From assembly GCA_032433765.1 (NCBI GenBank), contig JAVIAB010000046.1, positions 60,547,388-60,611,387 on the forward strand: a DNA stretch of 64,000 nucleotides, written 5' to 3'. This stretch comes from Megaustenia siamemsis. Its lineage: Eukaryota > Mollusca > Gastropoda > Stylommatophora > Ariophantidae. Below are positions 10,090 to 24,090 of the stretch, piece by piece (the stretch's first letter is position 1; each line of letters begins with the position of its first letter). The position numbers and the translations under genes are program-made. The notes under the pieces are model-generated. The model made no database searches. It worked only from the letters and a program-made list of their open reading frames with translations, and was not told where the DNA came from.

Positions 10090-12070
10090 TGTAAAGGTGG
10101 CAGCTTCTGCTGCTCTCTCTCTCTCTCTCTTTCTACCAGACTACAAAGATGAGGAATCTATGCCTTGACTGTCCCACACCCTCTCTCTACATACCAGACT
10201 AGAGAGATAAAGAATCTACCTCCACTTCCCCCTCTCTGTCCCAAACTAGAGAAATAAAGGATCTCTGTCACCACTGCACACTCTCTGTCCCAGACTAGAG
10301 AGATAAAGGATCTCTGTCACCACTGCCCACTCTCTGTCCCAGACTAGAGAGATAAAGGATCTCTGCCACCACTGCCACCCTTCTCTGTCCCAGACTAGAG
10401 AGATAAAGGATCTCTGCCAACACTGCCACCCTTCTCTGTCCCAGACTAGAGAGATAAAGGATCTCTGTCACCACTGCCACCCTTCTCTGTCCCAGACTAG
10501 AGAGATAAAGGATCTCTGTCACCACTGCCCCATCTCTGTCCCAGACTAGAGAGATAAAGGATCTCTGCCATCACTGCCACCCTTCTCTGTCCCAGACTAG
10601 AGAGATAAAGGATCTCTGCCAACACTGCCACCCTTCTCTGTCAAAGACTAGAGAGATAAAGGATCTCTGTCACCACTGCCCACTCTCTGTCCCAGACTAG
10701 AGAGATAAAGGATCTCTGTCGCCACTGCCACCCTTCTCTGTCCCAGACTAGAGAGATAAAGGATCTCTGTCACCACTGCCCCATCTCTGTCCCAGACTAG
10801 AGAGATAAAGGATCTCTGTCACCACTACCCACTCTCTGTCCCAGACTAGAGAGATAAAGGATCTCTGTCACCACTGCCCACTCTCTGTCCCAGACTAGAG
10901 AGATAAAGGATCTCTGTTACCACTGCCACCCTTCTCTGTCCCAGACTAGAGAGATAAAGGATCTCTGTTACCACTGCCACCCTTCTCTGTCCCAGACTAG
11001 AGAGATAAAGGATCTCTGTCACCACTGCCCCATCTCTGTCCCAGACTAGAGAGATAAAGGATCTCTGTCACCACTACCCACTCTCTGTCCCAGACTAGAG
11101 AGATAAAGGATCTCTGTCACCACTGCCCACTCTCTGTCCCAGACTAGAGAGATAAAGATCTCTGTTACCACTGCCACCCTTCTCTGTCCCAGACTAGAGA
11201 GATAAAGGATCTCTGTCACCACTGCGCACTCTCTGTCCCAGACTAGAGAAATAAAGGATCTCTGTCACCACTGCCCACTCTCTGTCCCAGACTAGAGAGA
11301 TAAAGGATCTCTGCCACCACTGCCACCCTTCTCTGTCCCAGACTAGAGAGATAAAGGATCTCTGTCACCACTGCCACCCTTCTCTGTCCCAGACTAGAGA
11401 GATAAAGGATCTCTGTCACCACTGCCCCATCTCTGTCCCAGACTAGAGAGATAAAGGATCTCTGCCATCACTGCCACCCTTCTCTGTCCCAGACTAGAGA
11501 GATAAAGGATCTCTGCCAACACTGCCACCCTTCTCTGTCCCAGACTAGAGAGATAAAGGATCTCTGTCACCACTGCCCACTCTCTGTCCCAGACTAGAGA
11601 GATAAAGGATCTCTGTCACCACTGCCACCCTTCTCTGTCCCAGACTAGAGAGATAAAGGATCTCTGTCACCACTGCCCACTCTCTGTCCCAGACTAGAGA
11701 GATAAAGGATCTCTGTCACCACTACCCACTCTCTGTCCCAGACTAGAGAGATAAAGGATCTCTGTTACCACTGCCACCCTTCTCTGTCCCAGACTAGAGA
11801 GATAAAGGATCTCTGTTACCACTGCCACCCTTCTCTGTCCCAGACTAGAGAGATAAAGGATCTCTGTCACCACTGCCCCATCTCTGTCCCAGACTAGAGA
11901 GATAAAGGATCTCTGTCACCACTACCCACTCTCTGTCCCAGACTAGAGAGATAAAGGATCTCTGTCACCACTGCCCACTCTCTGTCCCAGACTAGAGAGA
12001 TAAAGGATCTCTGTTACCACTGCCACCCTTCTCTGTCCCAGACTAGAGAGATAAAGAATCTCTGCCAACA
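10090..12070. repeat. Giant array, block A1
   Basis: Tandem units of about 46-49 bp consist of ctctgtcccagactagagag followed by ataaaggatctctgtcaccactgcc-type text. Variants differ in the cac, cat or cacc before ctctgtccc. This starts the 23-kb array that ends near 33310. The plus strand is C+T biased. Confidence 0.9.
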
Positions 12071-13490
12071 CTGCCCCCCTCTCTGTCACAGACTAGAAAT
12101 CTCAAGAATGTCTACCCCCACTGCCCCCTCTCTGTCTCAGACTAGAAAGCTGAAGAATGTCTACCCCCACTGCCCCCTCTCTGTCCCAGACTAGAAATCT
12201 CAAGAATGTCTACCCCCACTGCCCCCTCTCTGTCTCAGACTAGAAAGCTAAATAATGTCTACCCCCACTGCCCCCTCTCTGTCCCAGACTAGAAAGCTCA
12301 AGAATGTCTACCCCCACTGCCCCCTCTCTGTCTCAGACTAGAAAGCTCGAGAATGTCTACCCCCACTGCCCCCTCTCTGTCTCAGACTAGAAAGCTCAAG
12401 AATGTCTACCCCCACTGCCCCCTCCCTGTCCCAGACTAGAAAGCTCAAGAATGTCTACCCCCACTGCCCCCTCTCTGTCTCAGACTAGAAAGCTAAAGAA
12501 TGTCTACCCCCACTGCCCCCCCTGTCCCAGACTAGAAATCTCAAGAATGTCTACCCCCACTGTCCCGTCTCTGTCTCAGGCTAGAAAGCGCAAGAATGTC
12601 TACCCCCACTGCCCCCTCTCTGTCTCAGACTAGAAATCTCAAGAATGTCTACCCCCACTGCCCCCTCTCTGTCCCAGGCTAGAAATCTCAAGAATGTCTA
12701 CCCCCACTGCCCCCTCTCTGTGCCAGGCTAGAAAGCTCAAGAATGTCTACCCCCACTGCCCCCTCTCTGTCCCAGGCTAGAAAGCTCAAGAATGTCTACC
12801 CCCACTGCCCCCCTGTCCCAGACTAGAAAGCTCAAGAATGTCTACCCCCACTGCCCCCCCCTGTCCCAGACTAGAAAGCTCAAGAATGTCTACCCCCACT
12901 GCCCCCTCTCTGTCCCAGACTAGAAGGCTCAAGAATGTCTACCCCCACTGCCCCTCTCTGTCCCAGGCTAGAAAGCTCAAGAATGTCTACCCCCCTGCCC
13001 CCTCTCTGTCTCAGGCTAGAAAGCTAAAGAATGCCTACCCCCACTGCCACCTCTCTGTCTCAGACTAGAAAGCTCAAGAATGTCTACCCCCACTGCCCCC
13101 TCTCTGTCTCAGACTAGAAAGCTAAAGAATGTCTACCCCCACTGCCCCCCCTGTCCCAGACTAGAAATCTCAAGAATGTCTACCCCCACTGCCCCGTCTC
13201 TGTCTCAGGCTAGAAAGCTCAAGAATGTCTACCCCCACTGCCCCCTCTCTGTCTCAGACTAGAAAGCTCAAGAATGTCTACCCCCACTGCCCCCTCTCTG
13301 TCTCAGACTAGAAAGCTCAAGAATGTCTACCCCCACTGCCCCCTCTCTGTCTCAGACTAGAAAGCTAAAGAATGTCTACCCCCACTGCCCCCTCTCTGTC
13401 TCAGACTAGAAAGCTAAAGAATGTCTACCCCCAATGCCCCCTCTCTGTCTCAGGCTAGAAAGCTAAAGAATGTCTACCCCCACTGCCCCC
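12071..13490. repeat. Giant array, block B1
   Basis: Tandem units of about 49 bp carry cagactagaaagctcaagaa, then tgtctacccccactgccccc and tctctgtct. The unit is a clear relative of block A. The short ORFs translated as MSTPTAPSLSQ-type repeats come from it and are not genes. Confidence 0.9.
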
Positions 13491-14560
13491 CCCCCTCTCT
13501 GTCCCAGACTGTAGAGACAAAGAATCTCTGCCATCACTGCCTCCCTTTCTGTCCCAGGCAAGAGATATAAAGAATATCTGCCATCACTGCCCCCCTCTCT
13601 GTCCCAGACTAGAGAGATAAAGGATCTCTGTCACCACAGCCCACTCTCTGTCCCAGGCAAGAGAGATATATAATCTCTGCCATTACTGTCCCCCTATCTT
13701 TCCCAGGCAAGAAATATAAAGAATATCTGCCATCACTGCCCCCCTCTCTGTCCCAGACTAGAGAGATAAAGGATCTCTGTCACCACTGCCCACTCTCTGT
13801 CCCAGACTAGAGAGATAAAGGATCTCTGTCACCACTACCCACTCTCTGTCCCAGACTAGAGAGATAAAGGATCTCTGTCACCACTGCCCCATCTCTGTCC
13901 CAGACTAGAGAGATAAAGAATCTCTGCCAACACTGCCCCCCTCTCTGTCACAGACTAGAGAGATAAAGAATGTCTACCCCCACTGCCACCCTTCTCTGTC
14001 CCAGACTAGAGAGATAAAGAATCTCTGCCAACACTGCCCCCCTCTCTGTCACAGACTAGAGAGATAAAGAATGTCTACCCCCACTGCCACCCTTCTCTGT
14101 CCCAGACTAGAGAGATAAAGAATCTCTGCCAACACTGCCCCCCTCTCTGTCCCAGACTAGAGAGATAAAGGATCTCTGTTACCACTGCCACCCTTCTCTG
14201 TCCCAGACTAGAGAGATAAAGAATGTCTACCCCCACTGCCACCCTTCTCTGTCCCAGACTAGAGAGATAAAGAATCTCTGCCAACACTGCCCCCCTTTCT
14301 GTCACAGACTAGAGAGATAAAGAATGTCTACCCCCACTGCCACCCTTCTCTGTCCCAGACTAGAAAGCTAAATAATGTCTACCCCCACTGCCCCCTCTCT
14401 GTCACAGACTAGAGAGATAAAGAATGTCTACCCCCACTGCCACCCTTCTCTGTCCCAGACTAGAGAGATAAAGAATCTCTGCCAACACTGCCCCCTCTCT
14501 GTCCCAGACTAGAGAGATAAAGAATGTCTACCCCCACTGCCACCTCTCTGTCTCAGACTA
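13491..14560. repeat. Giant array, mixed A/B block
   Basis: Block-A units (actagagagataaag) alternate with B-type text (aatgtctacccccactgcc), including hybrid units that join the two types. Hybrids indicate unequal exchange between A and B blocks. A marker string, gactgtagagacaaagaatc, begins at 13507 and recurs at 16912 and 22378. Confidence 0.85.
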
Positions 14561-16905
14561 GAAAGCTCAAGAATGTCTACCCCCACTGCCCCCTCTCTGT
14601 CCCAGACTAGAAATCTCAAGAATGTCTACCCCCCCCTCTGCCCCCTCTCTGTCTCAGACTAGAAAGCTGAAGAATGTCTACCCCCACTGCCCCCTCTCTG
14701 TCCCAGACTAGAAAGCTCAAGAATGTCTACCCCCACTGCCCCCTCTCTGTCTCAGACTAGAAAGCTAAATAATGTCTACCCCCACTGCCCCCTCTCTGTC
14801 CCAGACTAGAAAGCTCAAGAATGTCTACCCCCACTGCCCCCTCTCTGTCTCAGACTAGAGAGATAAAGGATCTCTGTTACCACTGCCACCCTTCTCTGTC
14901 CCAGACTAGAGAGATAAAGGATCTCTGTCACCACTGCCCCATCTCTGTCCCAGACTAGAGAGTTAAAGAATCTCTGCCAACACTGCCCCCCTCTCTGTCC
15001 CAGACTAGAGAGATAAAGAATGTCTACCCCCACTGCCACCCTTCTCTGTCCCAGACTAGAGAGATAAAGAATCTCTGCCAACACTGCCCCCTCTCTGTCC
15101 CAGACTAGAGAGATAAAGAATGTCTACCCCCACTGCCCCCTCTCTGTCCCAGACAAGAAAGCTAAAGAATGTCTACCCCCACTGCCCCCTCTCTGTCCCA
15201 GACTAGAAATCTCAAGAATGTCTACCCCCACTGCCCCCTCTCTGTCTCAGACTAGAAAGCTGAAGAATGTCTACCCCCACTGCCCCCTCTCTGTCCCAGA
15301 CTAGAAAGCTCAAGAATGTCTACCCCCACTGCCCCCTCTCTGTCTGAGACTAGAAAGCTAAAAATGTCTACCCCCACTGCCCCCTCTCTGTCCCAGACTA
15401 GAAAGCTCAAGAATGTCTACCCCCACTGCCCCCTCTCTGTCTCAGACTAGAAAGCTCAAGAATGTCTACCCCCACTGCCCCCTCTCTGTCTCAGACTAGA
15501 AAGCTCAAGAATGTCTACCCCCACTGCCCCCTCTCTGTCCCAGACTAGAAAGCTCAAGAATGTCTACCCCCACTGCCCCCTCTCTGTCTCAGACTGGAAA
15601 GCTAAAGAATGTCTACCCCCACTGCCCCCTCTCTGTCTCAGACTAGAAATCTCAAGAATGTCTACCCCCACTGCCCCCTCTCTGTCCCAGGCTAGAAATC
15701 TCAAGAATGTCTACTCCCACTGCCCCCTCTCTGTCCCAGGCTAGAAAGCTCAAGAATGTCTACCCCCACTGCCCCCTCTCTGTCCCAGGCTAGAAAGCTC
15801 AAAAATGTCTACCCCCACTGCCCCCCTGTCCCAGACTAGAAAGCTCAAGAATGTCTACCCCCACTGCCCCCTCTCTGTCTCAGACTAGAAAGCTCAAGAA
15901 TGTCTACCCCCACTGTCCCCTCTCTGTCTCAGACTAGAAAGCTCAAGAATGTCTACCCCCACTGCCCCCTCTCTGTCTCAGGCTAGAAAGCTAAAGAATG
16001 TCTACACCCACTGCCCCCTCTCTGTCTCAGACTAGAAAGCTAAAGAATGTCTACCCCCACTGCCCCCTCTCTGTCTCAGACTAGAAAGCTAAAGAATGTC
16101 TACCCCTACTGCCCCCTCTCTGTCTCAGGCTAGAAAGCTAAAGAATGTCTACCCCCACTGCCCCCTCTCTGTCTCAGACTAGAAAGCTCAAGAATGTCTA
16201 CCCCCACTGCCCCCTCTCTGTCTCAGACTAGAAAGCTAAAGAATGTCTACCCCCACTGCCCCCCCTGTCCCAGACTAGAAATCTCAAGAATGTCTACCCC
16301 CACTGCCCCGTCTCTGTCTCAGGCTAGAAAGCTCAAGAATGTCTACCCCCACTGCCCCCTCTCTGTCTCAGACTAGAAAGCTGAAGAATGTCTACCACCA
16401 CTGTCCCCTCTCTGTCTCAGACTAGAAAGCTCAAAGAATGTCTACCCCCACTGCCCCCTCTCTGTCTCAGGCTAGAAAGCTAAAGAATGTCTACACCCAC
16501 TGCCCCCTCTCTGTCTCAGACTATAAAGCTAAAGAATGTCTACCCCCACTGCCCCCTCTCTGTCTCAGACTAGAAAGCTAAAGAATGTCTACCCCTACTG
16601 CCCCTCTCTGTCTCAGGCTAGAAAGCTAAAGAATGTCTACCCCCACTGCCCCCTCTCTGTCTCAGACTAGAAAGCTAAAGAATGTCTACCCCCACTGCCC
16701 CCTCTCTGTCTCAGACTAGAAAGCTAAAGAATGTCTACCCCACTGCCCCCTCTCTGTCTCAGACTAGAAAGCTAAAGAATGTCTACCCCCACTGCCCCCT
16801 CTCTGTCTCAGACTAGAAAGCTAAAGAATGTCTACCCCCACTGCCCCCTCTCTGTCTCAGGCTAGAAAGCTAAAGAATGTCTACCCCCACTGCCCCCCCC
16901 TCTCT
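14561..16905. repeat. Giant array, block B2
   Basis: Mainly B-type units with A-type islands at 14850-15110. Stretches at 16170-16400 closely repeat those at 12430-12640 and 13060-13280, including the shortened ccccccctgtcccag unit, so sub-blocks have been copied within the array. Confidence 0.85.
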
Positions 16906-18320
16906 GTCCCAGACTGTAGAGACAAAGAATCTCTGCCATCACTGCCTCCCTTTCTGTCCCAGGCAAGAGAGATATATAATCTCTGCCATTACTGTCCCCC
17001 CTATCTTTCCCAGGCAAGAGATATAAAGAATATCTGCCATCACTGCCCCCCTCTCTGTCCCAGACTAGAGAGATAAAGGATCTCTGTCACCACTGCCCAC
17101 TCTCTGTCCCAGACTAGATAAATAATCTCTGCCACTACTGCCTCCCTCTCTGTCCCAGACTAGAGAGATAAAGAATGTCTACCCCCACTGCCCCCCTCTC
17201 TGTCACAGACTAGAGAGATAAAGAATGTCTACCCCCACTGCCCCCCTCTCTGTCCCAGACTAGAGAGACAAAGAAACTCTGCAATCACTGCCCCCCTCTC
17301 TATCCCAGGCAAGAGAGATATAGAATCTCTGCCATCACTGCACCCCCCCCCCCCCTATCTGTCCCAGGCACGAGAGATATAGAATCTCTGCCATCACTGC
17401 ACCACCCCCCCCTATCTGTCCCAGGCAAGAGAGATATAGAATCTCTGCCATCACTGCCCCCCTCTCTGTCCCAGGCAAGAGAGATATAGAATCTCTGCCA
17501 TCACTGCACCCCCCCCCCTATCTGTCCCAGGCACGAGAGATAAAGAATCTCTGCCATCACTGCTCCCCTCTCTGTCCCAGACTAGAGAGATAAAGAATCT
17601 CTGCCATCACTGCTCCCCTCTCTGTCCCAGACTAGAGAGATAAAGAATCTCTGCCATCACTGCTCCCCTCTCCTCCCAGACTAGAGAGATAAAGAATCTC
17701 TGCCATCACTGCTCCCCTCTCGTCCCAGACTAGAGAGATAAAGAATCTCTGCCATCACTGCTCCTCTCTCGTCCCAGACTAGAGAGATAAAGAATATCTG
17801 TCATCACTGCTCCCCTATCTGTCCCAGACTAGAGAGATAAAGAATCTCTGCCATCACTGCTCCCCTATCTGTCCCAGACTAGAGAGATAAAGAATCTCTG
17901 CCATCACTGCTCCCCTCTCTGTCCCAGACTAGAGAGATAAAGAATCTCTGCCATCACTGCTCCCCTCTCGTCCCAGACTAGAGAGATAAAGAATATCTGT
18001 CATCACTGCTCCCCTATCTGTCCCAGACTAGAGAGATAAAGAATCTCTGCCATCACTGCTCCCCTATCTGTCCCAGACTAGAGAGATAAAGAATATCTGT
18101 CATCACTGCTCCCCTCTCGTCCCAGACTACAGAGATAAAGAATCTCTGCCATCAATGCTCCCCTCTCTGTCCCAGACTAGAGAGATAAAGAATCTCTGCC
18201 ATCACTGCTCCCCTCTCGTCCCAGACTAGAGAGATAAAGAATATCTGTCATCACTGCTCCCCTATCTGTCCCAGACTAGAGAGATAAAGAATATCTGCCA
18301 TCACTGCTCCCCTCTCGTCC
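16906..18320. repeat. Giant array, block A2 (atctctgccatcactgctcc type)
   Basis: Units pair gtcccagactagagagataa with agaatctctgccatcactgc and tcccctctct. Poly-C expansions occur near 17340-17520. The block reappears at 22375-23440 in the same order. Confidence 0.85.
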
Positions 18321-18830
18321 CAGACTACAGAGATAAAGAACATTTGCCTCCCCTCTCTACCTCTCTCTCAGACTACAGAGATAAAGAACATTTGCCTCCC
18401 CTCTCTACCTCTCTCCCAGACTACAGAGATAAAGAACACTTGCCTCCTCTCTCTACCTCTCTCCCAGACTACAGAGATAAAGAACATTTGCCTCCTCTCT
18501 CTACCTCTCTCCCAGACTACAGAGATAAAGAACATTTGCCTCCTCTCTCTACCTCTCTCCCAGACTACAGAGATAAAGAACATTTGCCTCCTCTCTCTAC
18601 CTCTCTCCCAGACTACAGAGATAAGAACATTTGCCTCCTCTCTCTACCTCTCTCCCAGACTACAGAGATAAAGAACATTTGCCTCCTCTCTCTACCTCTC
18701 TCCCAGACTACAGAGATAAAGAACATTTGCCTCCTCTCTCTACCTCTCTCCCAGACTACAGAGATAAAGAACATTTGCCTCCTCTCTCTACCTCTCTCCC
18801 AGACTACAGAGATAAAGAACCTTTGCCTCC
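18321..18830. repeat. Giant array, block C1
   Basis: Homogeneous units of about 45 bp contain cagactacagagataaagaa, catttgcctcctctctctac and ctctctcc. The 45-bp period keeps a 185-codon frame open at 18344-18901; it is a repeat by-product. Confidence 0.9.
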
Positions 18831-21800
18831 TCTCTCTCCTAGACTACAGAGATAAAGAACCTTTGCCACCTCTCTCTCTCTCTCCTAGACTACAGAGATA
18901 AAGAACCTTTACCTCCTCTCTCTCTCTCTCTTTCTCCTAGACTACAGAGATAAATAACCTTTGCCACCTCTCTCTCTCCTAGACTACAGAGATAAAGAAC
19001 CTTTGCCACCTCTCTCTCTCTCCTAGACTACAGAGATAAAGAACCTTTGCCTCCTCTCTCTCTCCTAGACTACAGAGATAAAGAACCTTTGCCACCTCTC
19101 TCTCTCCTAGACTACAGAGATAAAGAACCTTTGCCTCCTCTCTCTCTCTCTCTCTCTCCTAGACTACACAGATAAAGAACCTTTGCCACCTCTCTCTCTC
19201 TCTCTCTTTCCTAGACTACAGAGATAAAGAACCTTTGCCACCTCTCTCTCTCCTAGACTACAGAGATAAAGAACCTTTGCCTCCTCTCTCTCTCTCCCAG
19301 ACTACAGAGATAAAGAACCTTTGCCACCTCTCTCTCTCTCCTAGACTACAGAGATAAAGAACCTTTGCCTCCTCTCTCTCTCTCCTAGACTACAGAGATA
19401 AAGAACCGTTGCCACCTCTCTCTCTCTCTCTCTCTCTCTCTCCTAGACTACAGAGATAAAGAACCTTTGCCACCTCTCTCTCTCTCTCCTAGACTACAGA
19501 GATAAAGAACCTTTGCCACCTCTCTCTCTCTCTCTATCTCCTAGACTACAGAGATAAAGAACCTTTGCCTCCTCTCTCTCTCTCCCAGACTACAGAGATA
19601 AAGAACCTTTGCCACCTCTCTCTCTCTCCTAGACTACAGAGATAAAGAACCTTTGCCTCCTCTCTCTCTCTCCTAGACTACAGAGATAAAGAACCTTTGC
19701 CACCTCTCTCTCTCTCTCCTAGACTACAGAGATAAAGAACCGTTGCCTCCTCTCTCTCTCTCTCTCTCCTAGACTACAGAGATAAAGAACCTTTGCTTCC
19801 TCTCTCTCTCTCTCCTAGACTACAGAGATAAAGAACCGTTGCCTCCTCTCTCTCTCTCTCCTAGACTACAGAGATAAAGAACCGTTGCCACCTCTCTCTC
19901 TCTCAGTCCTAGACTACAGAGATAAAGAACCGTTGCCACCTCTCTCTCTCTCTCCTAGACTACAGAGATAAAGAACCGTTGCCACCTCTCTCTCTCTCTC
20001 CTAGACTACAGAGATAAAGAACCGTTGCCACCTCTCTCTCTCTCTCCTAGACTACAGAGATAAAGAACCTTTGCCACCTCTCTCTCTCCTAGACTACAGA
20101 GATAAAGAACCGTTGCCACCTCTCTCTCTCTCTCTCCTAGACTACAGAGATAAAGAACCTTTGCTTCCTCTCTCTCTCTCTCCTAGACTACAGAGATAAA
20201 GAACCGTTGCCTCCTCTCTCTCTCTCTCTCCTAGACTACAGAGATAAAGAACCGTTGCCACCTCTCTCTCTCTCAGTCCTAGACTACAGAGATAAAGAAC
20301 CGTTGCCACCTCTCTCTCTCTCCTAGACTACAGAGATAAAGAACCGTTGCCACCTCTCTCTCTCTCTCCTAGACTACAGAGATAAAGAACCGTTGCCACC
20401 TCTCTCTCTCTCTCTCTCTCCTAGACTACAGAGATAAAGAACCGTTGCCACCTCTCTCTCTCTCTCCTAGACTACAGAGATAAAGAACCTTTGCTTCCTC
20501 TCTCTCTCTCTCCTAGACTACAGAGATAAAGAACCGTTGCCTCCTTTCTCTCTCTCTCCTAGACTACAGAGATAAAGAACCGTTGCCACCTCTCTCTCTC
20601 TCTCCTAGACTACAGAGATAAAGAACCTTTGCCACCTCTCTCTCTCTCTCCTAGACTACAGAGATAAAGAACCTTTGCCACCTCTCTCTCTCTCTCCTAG
20701 ACTACAGAGATAAAGAACCGTTGCCACCTCTCTCTCTCTCCTAGACTACAGAGATAAAGAACATTTGCCACCTCTCTCTCTCCTAGACTACAGAGATAAA
20801 GAACCTTTGCCTCCTCTCTCTCTCTCTCCTAGACTACAGAGATAATGAACCTTTGCCACCTCTCTCTCTCTCCTAGACTACAGAGATAAAGACCTTTGCC
20901 TCCTCTCTCTCTCCTAGACTACAGAGATAAAGAACCTTTGCCACCTCTCTCTCTCCTAGACTACAGAGATAAAGAACCTTTGCCTCCTCTCTCTCTCTCT
21001 CCTAGACTACAGAGATAAAGAACCTTTGCCTCCTCTCTCTCTCTCTCCTAGACTACAGAGATAAAGAACCTTTGCCACCTCTCTCTCTCTCTCCTAGACT
21101 ACAGAGAAAAAAGAACCTTTGCCACCTCTCTCTCTCTCTCTCCTAGACTACATAGATAAAGAACCTTTGCCTCCTCTCTCTCTCTAACAGACTACAGAGA
21201 TAATGAACCTTTGCCACCTCTCTCTCTCTCTCTCCCAGACTACAGAGATAAAGACCTTTGCCTCCTCTCTCTCTCTAACAGACTACAGAGATAAAGAACC
21301 TTTGCCTCCTCTCTCTCTCTCCTAGACTACAGAGATAAAGAACCTTTGCCACCTCTCTCTCTCTCTCCTAGACTACAGAGATAAAGAACCTTTGCCACCT
21401 CTCTCTCTCTCTCCCAGACTACAGAGATAAAGAACCTTTGCATCCTCTCTCTCTCTCTCCTAGACTACAGAGATAAAGAACCTTTGCCACCTCTCTCTCT
21501 CTCTCCCAGACTACAGAGATAAAGAACCTTTGCCACCTCTCTCTCTCTCTCTCCTAGACTACAGAGATAAAGAACCTTTGCCCCCTCTCTCTCTCTCTCC
21601 CAGACTACAGAGATAAAGAACCTTTGCCACCTCTCTCTCTCTCTCTCCTAGACTACAGAGATAAAGAACCTTTGCCACCTCTCTCTCTCTCTCTCCCAGA
21701 CTACAGAGATAAAGAACCTTTGCCACCTCTCTCTCTCTCTCTCCTAGACTACAGAGATAAAGAACCTTTGCCACCTCTCTCTCTCTCTCTCTCCTAGACT

Positions 21801-21935
21801 ACAGAGATAAAGAACCTTTGCCACCTATCTCTCTCTCTCTCTCTCTCTTAGACTACAGAGATAAAGAACCTTCGCCACCTCTCTCCCAGACTACAGAGAT
21901 AAAGAACCTTTGCCTCCTCTCTCTCTCTCTCCCCT
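18831..21935. repeat. Giant array, block D1 with (TC)n
   Basis: Units of about 38-50 bp are ctagactacagagataaaga followed by accttt or accgtt, gcc, then acc or tcc and a (TC)n of variable length. The variable dinucleotide run explains the length differences and the lack of a fixed frame. Confidence 0.9.
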
Positions 21936-23440
21936 CTTAGAAAGCTCAAGAATGTCTACCCCCACTGCCCCCTCTCTGTCTCAGACTAGAAAGCTCAAAG
22001 AATGTCTACCCCCACTGCCCCCTCTCTGTCTCAGGCTAGAAAGCTAAAGAATGTCTACACCCACTGCCCCCTCTCTGTCTCAGACTAGAAAGCTCAAAGA
22101 ATGTCTACACCCACTGCCCCTCTCTGTCTCAGACTAGAAAGCTCAAGAATGTCTACCCCTACTGCCCCCTCTCTGTCTCAGGCTAGAAAGCTAAAGAATG
22201 TCTACCCCACTGCCCCCTCTCTGTCTCAGACTAGAAAGCTAAAGAATGTCTACCCCCACTGCCCCCTCTCTGTCTCAGACTAGAAAGCTAAAGAATGTCT
22301 ACCCCCACTGCCCCTCTCTGTCTCAGGCTAGAAAGCTAAAGAATGTCTACCCCCACTGCCCCCCCCTCTCTGTCCCAGACTGTAGAGACAAAGAATCTCT
22401 GCCATCACTGCCTCCCTTTCTGTCCCAGGCAAGAGAGATATATAATCTCTGCCATTACTGTCCCCCCTCTCTGTCCCAGACTAGAGAGATAAAGGATCTC
22501 TGTCACCACTGCCCACTCTCTGTCCCAGACTAGATAAATAATCTCTGCCACTACTGCCTCCCTCTCTGTCACAGACTAGAGAGATAAAGAATGCCTACCC
22601 CCACTGCCCCCCTCTCTGTCCCAGACTAGAGAGACAAAGAAACTCTGCAATCACTGCCCCCCTCTCTATCCCAGGCAAGAGAGATATAGAATCTCTGCCA
22701 TCACTGCACCCCCCCCCCCCCTATCTGTCCCAGGCAAGAGAGATATAGAATCTCTGCCATCACTGCCCCCCTCTCTGTCCCAGGCAAGAGAGATATAGAA
22801 TCTCTGCCATCACTGCCCCCCTCTCTGTCCCAGGCAAGAGAGATATAGAATCTCTGCCATCACTGCACCCCCCCCCCTATCTGTCCCAGGCACGAGAGAT
22901 AAAGAATCTCTGCCATCACTGCTCCCCTCTCTGTCCCAGACTAGAGAGATAAAGAATCTCTGCCATCATTGCTCCCCTCTTTGTCCCAGACTAGAGAGAT
23001 AAAGAATCTCTGCCATCACTGCTCCCCTCTCTGTCCCAGACTAGAGAGATAAAGAATCTCTGCCATCACTGCTCCCCTCTCTGTCCCAGACTAGAGAGAT
23101 AAAGAATCTCTGCCATCACTGCTCCCCTCTCTGTCCCAGACTAGAGAGATAAAGAATCTCTGCCATCACTGCTCCCCTCTCTGTCCCAGACTAGAGAGAT
23201 AAAGAATCTCTGCCATCAATGCTCCCCTCTCGTCCCAGACTAGAGAGATAAAGAATCTCTGCCATCACTGCTCCCCTCTCTGTCCCAGACTAGAGAGATA
23301 AAGAATCTCTGCCATCACTGCTCCCCTCTCGTCCCAGACTAGAGAGATAAAGAATCTCTGCCATCACTGCTCCCCTCTCGTCCCAGACTAGAGAGATAAA
23401 GAATATCTGTCATCACTGCCCCTATCTGTCCCAGACTAGA
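21936..23440. repeat. Giant array, blocks B3 and A3
   Basis: B-type units (21936-22370) are followed by A2-type units to 23440. The order B, poly-C junction, gactgtagagacaaag marker, ggcaagagagatatataatc, A2 is the same as at 16830-17000, so this is a duplicated copy about 5.47 kb downstream. Confidence 0.85.
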
Positions 23441-24090
23441 GAGATAAAGAACATTTGCCTCCCCTCTCTACCTCTCTCCCAGACTACAGAGATAAAGAAC
23501 ATTTGCCTCCCCTCTCTACCTCTCTCCCAGACTACAGAGATAAAGAACATTTGCCTCCTCTCTCTACCTCTCTCTCAGACTACAGAGATAAAGAACATTT
23601 GCCTCCTCTCTCTACCTCTCTCTCAGACTACAGAGATAAAGAACATTTGCCTCCTCTCTCTACCTCTCTCTCAGACTACAGAGATAAAGAACATTTGCCT
23701 CCTCTCTCTACCTCTCTCTCAGACTACAGAGATAAAGAACATTTGCCTCTTCTCTCTACCTCTCTCTCAGACTACAGAGATAAAGAACATTTGCCTCCCC
23801 TCTCTACCTCTCTCCCAGACTACAGAGATAAAGAACATTTGCCTCCTCTCTCTACCTCTCTCCCAGACTACAGAGATAAAGAACATTTGCCTCCCCTCTC
23901 TACCTCTCTCCCAGACTAGAGAGATAAAGAATATCTGTCATCACTGCCCCTATCTGTCCCAGACTAGAGAGATAAAGAACATTTGCCTCCTCTCTCTACC
24001 TCTCTCTCAGACTACAGAGATAAAGAACATTTGCCTCCTCTCTCTACCTCTCTCTCAGACTACAGAGATAAAGAACATTTGCCTCCTCTC
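23441..24090. repeat. Giant array, block C2
   Basis: C-type units as at 18321-18830 are interrupted by one A-type unit at 23916-23980. Open frames at 23455-23919 and 23983-24219 are repeat translations. Confidence 0.9.

Noticed and set aside
9144..10168. Overlapping ORFs of 65-191 codons in three frames
   Set aside because: Produced by stop-free 34-bp units. The same DNA is open in all frames.
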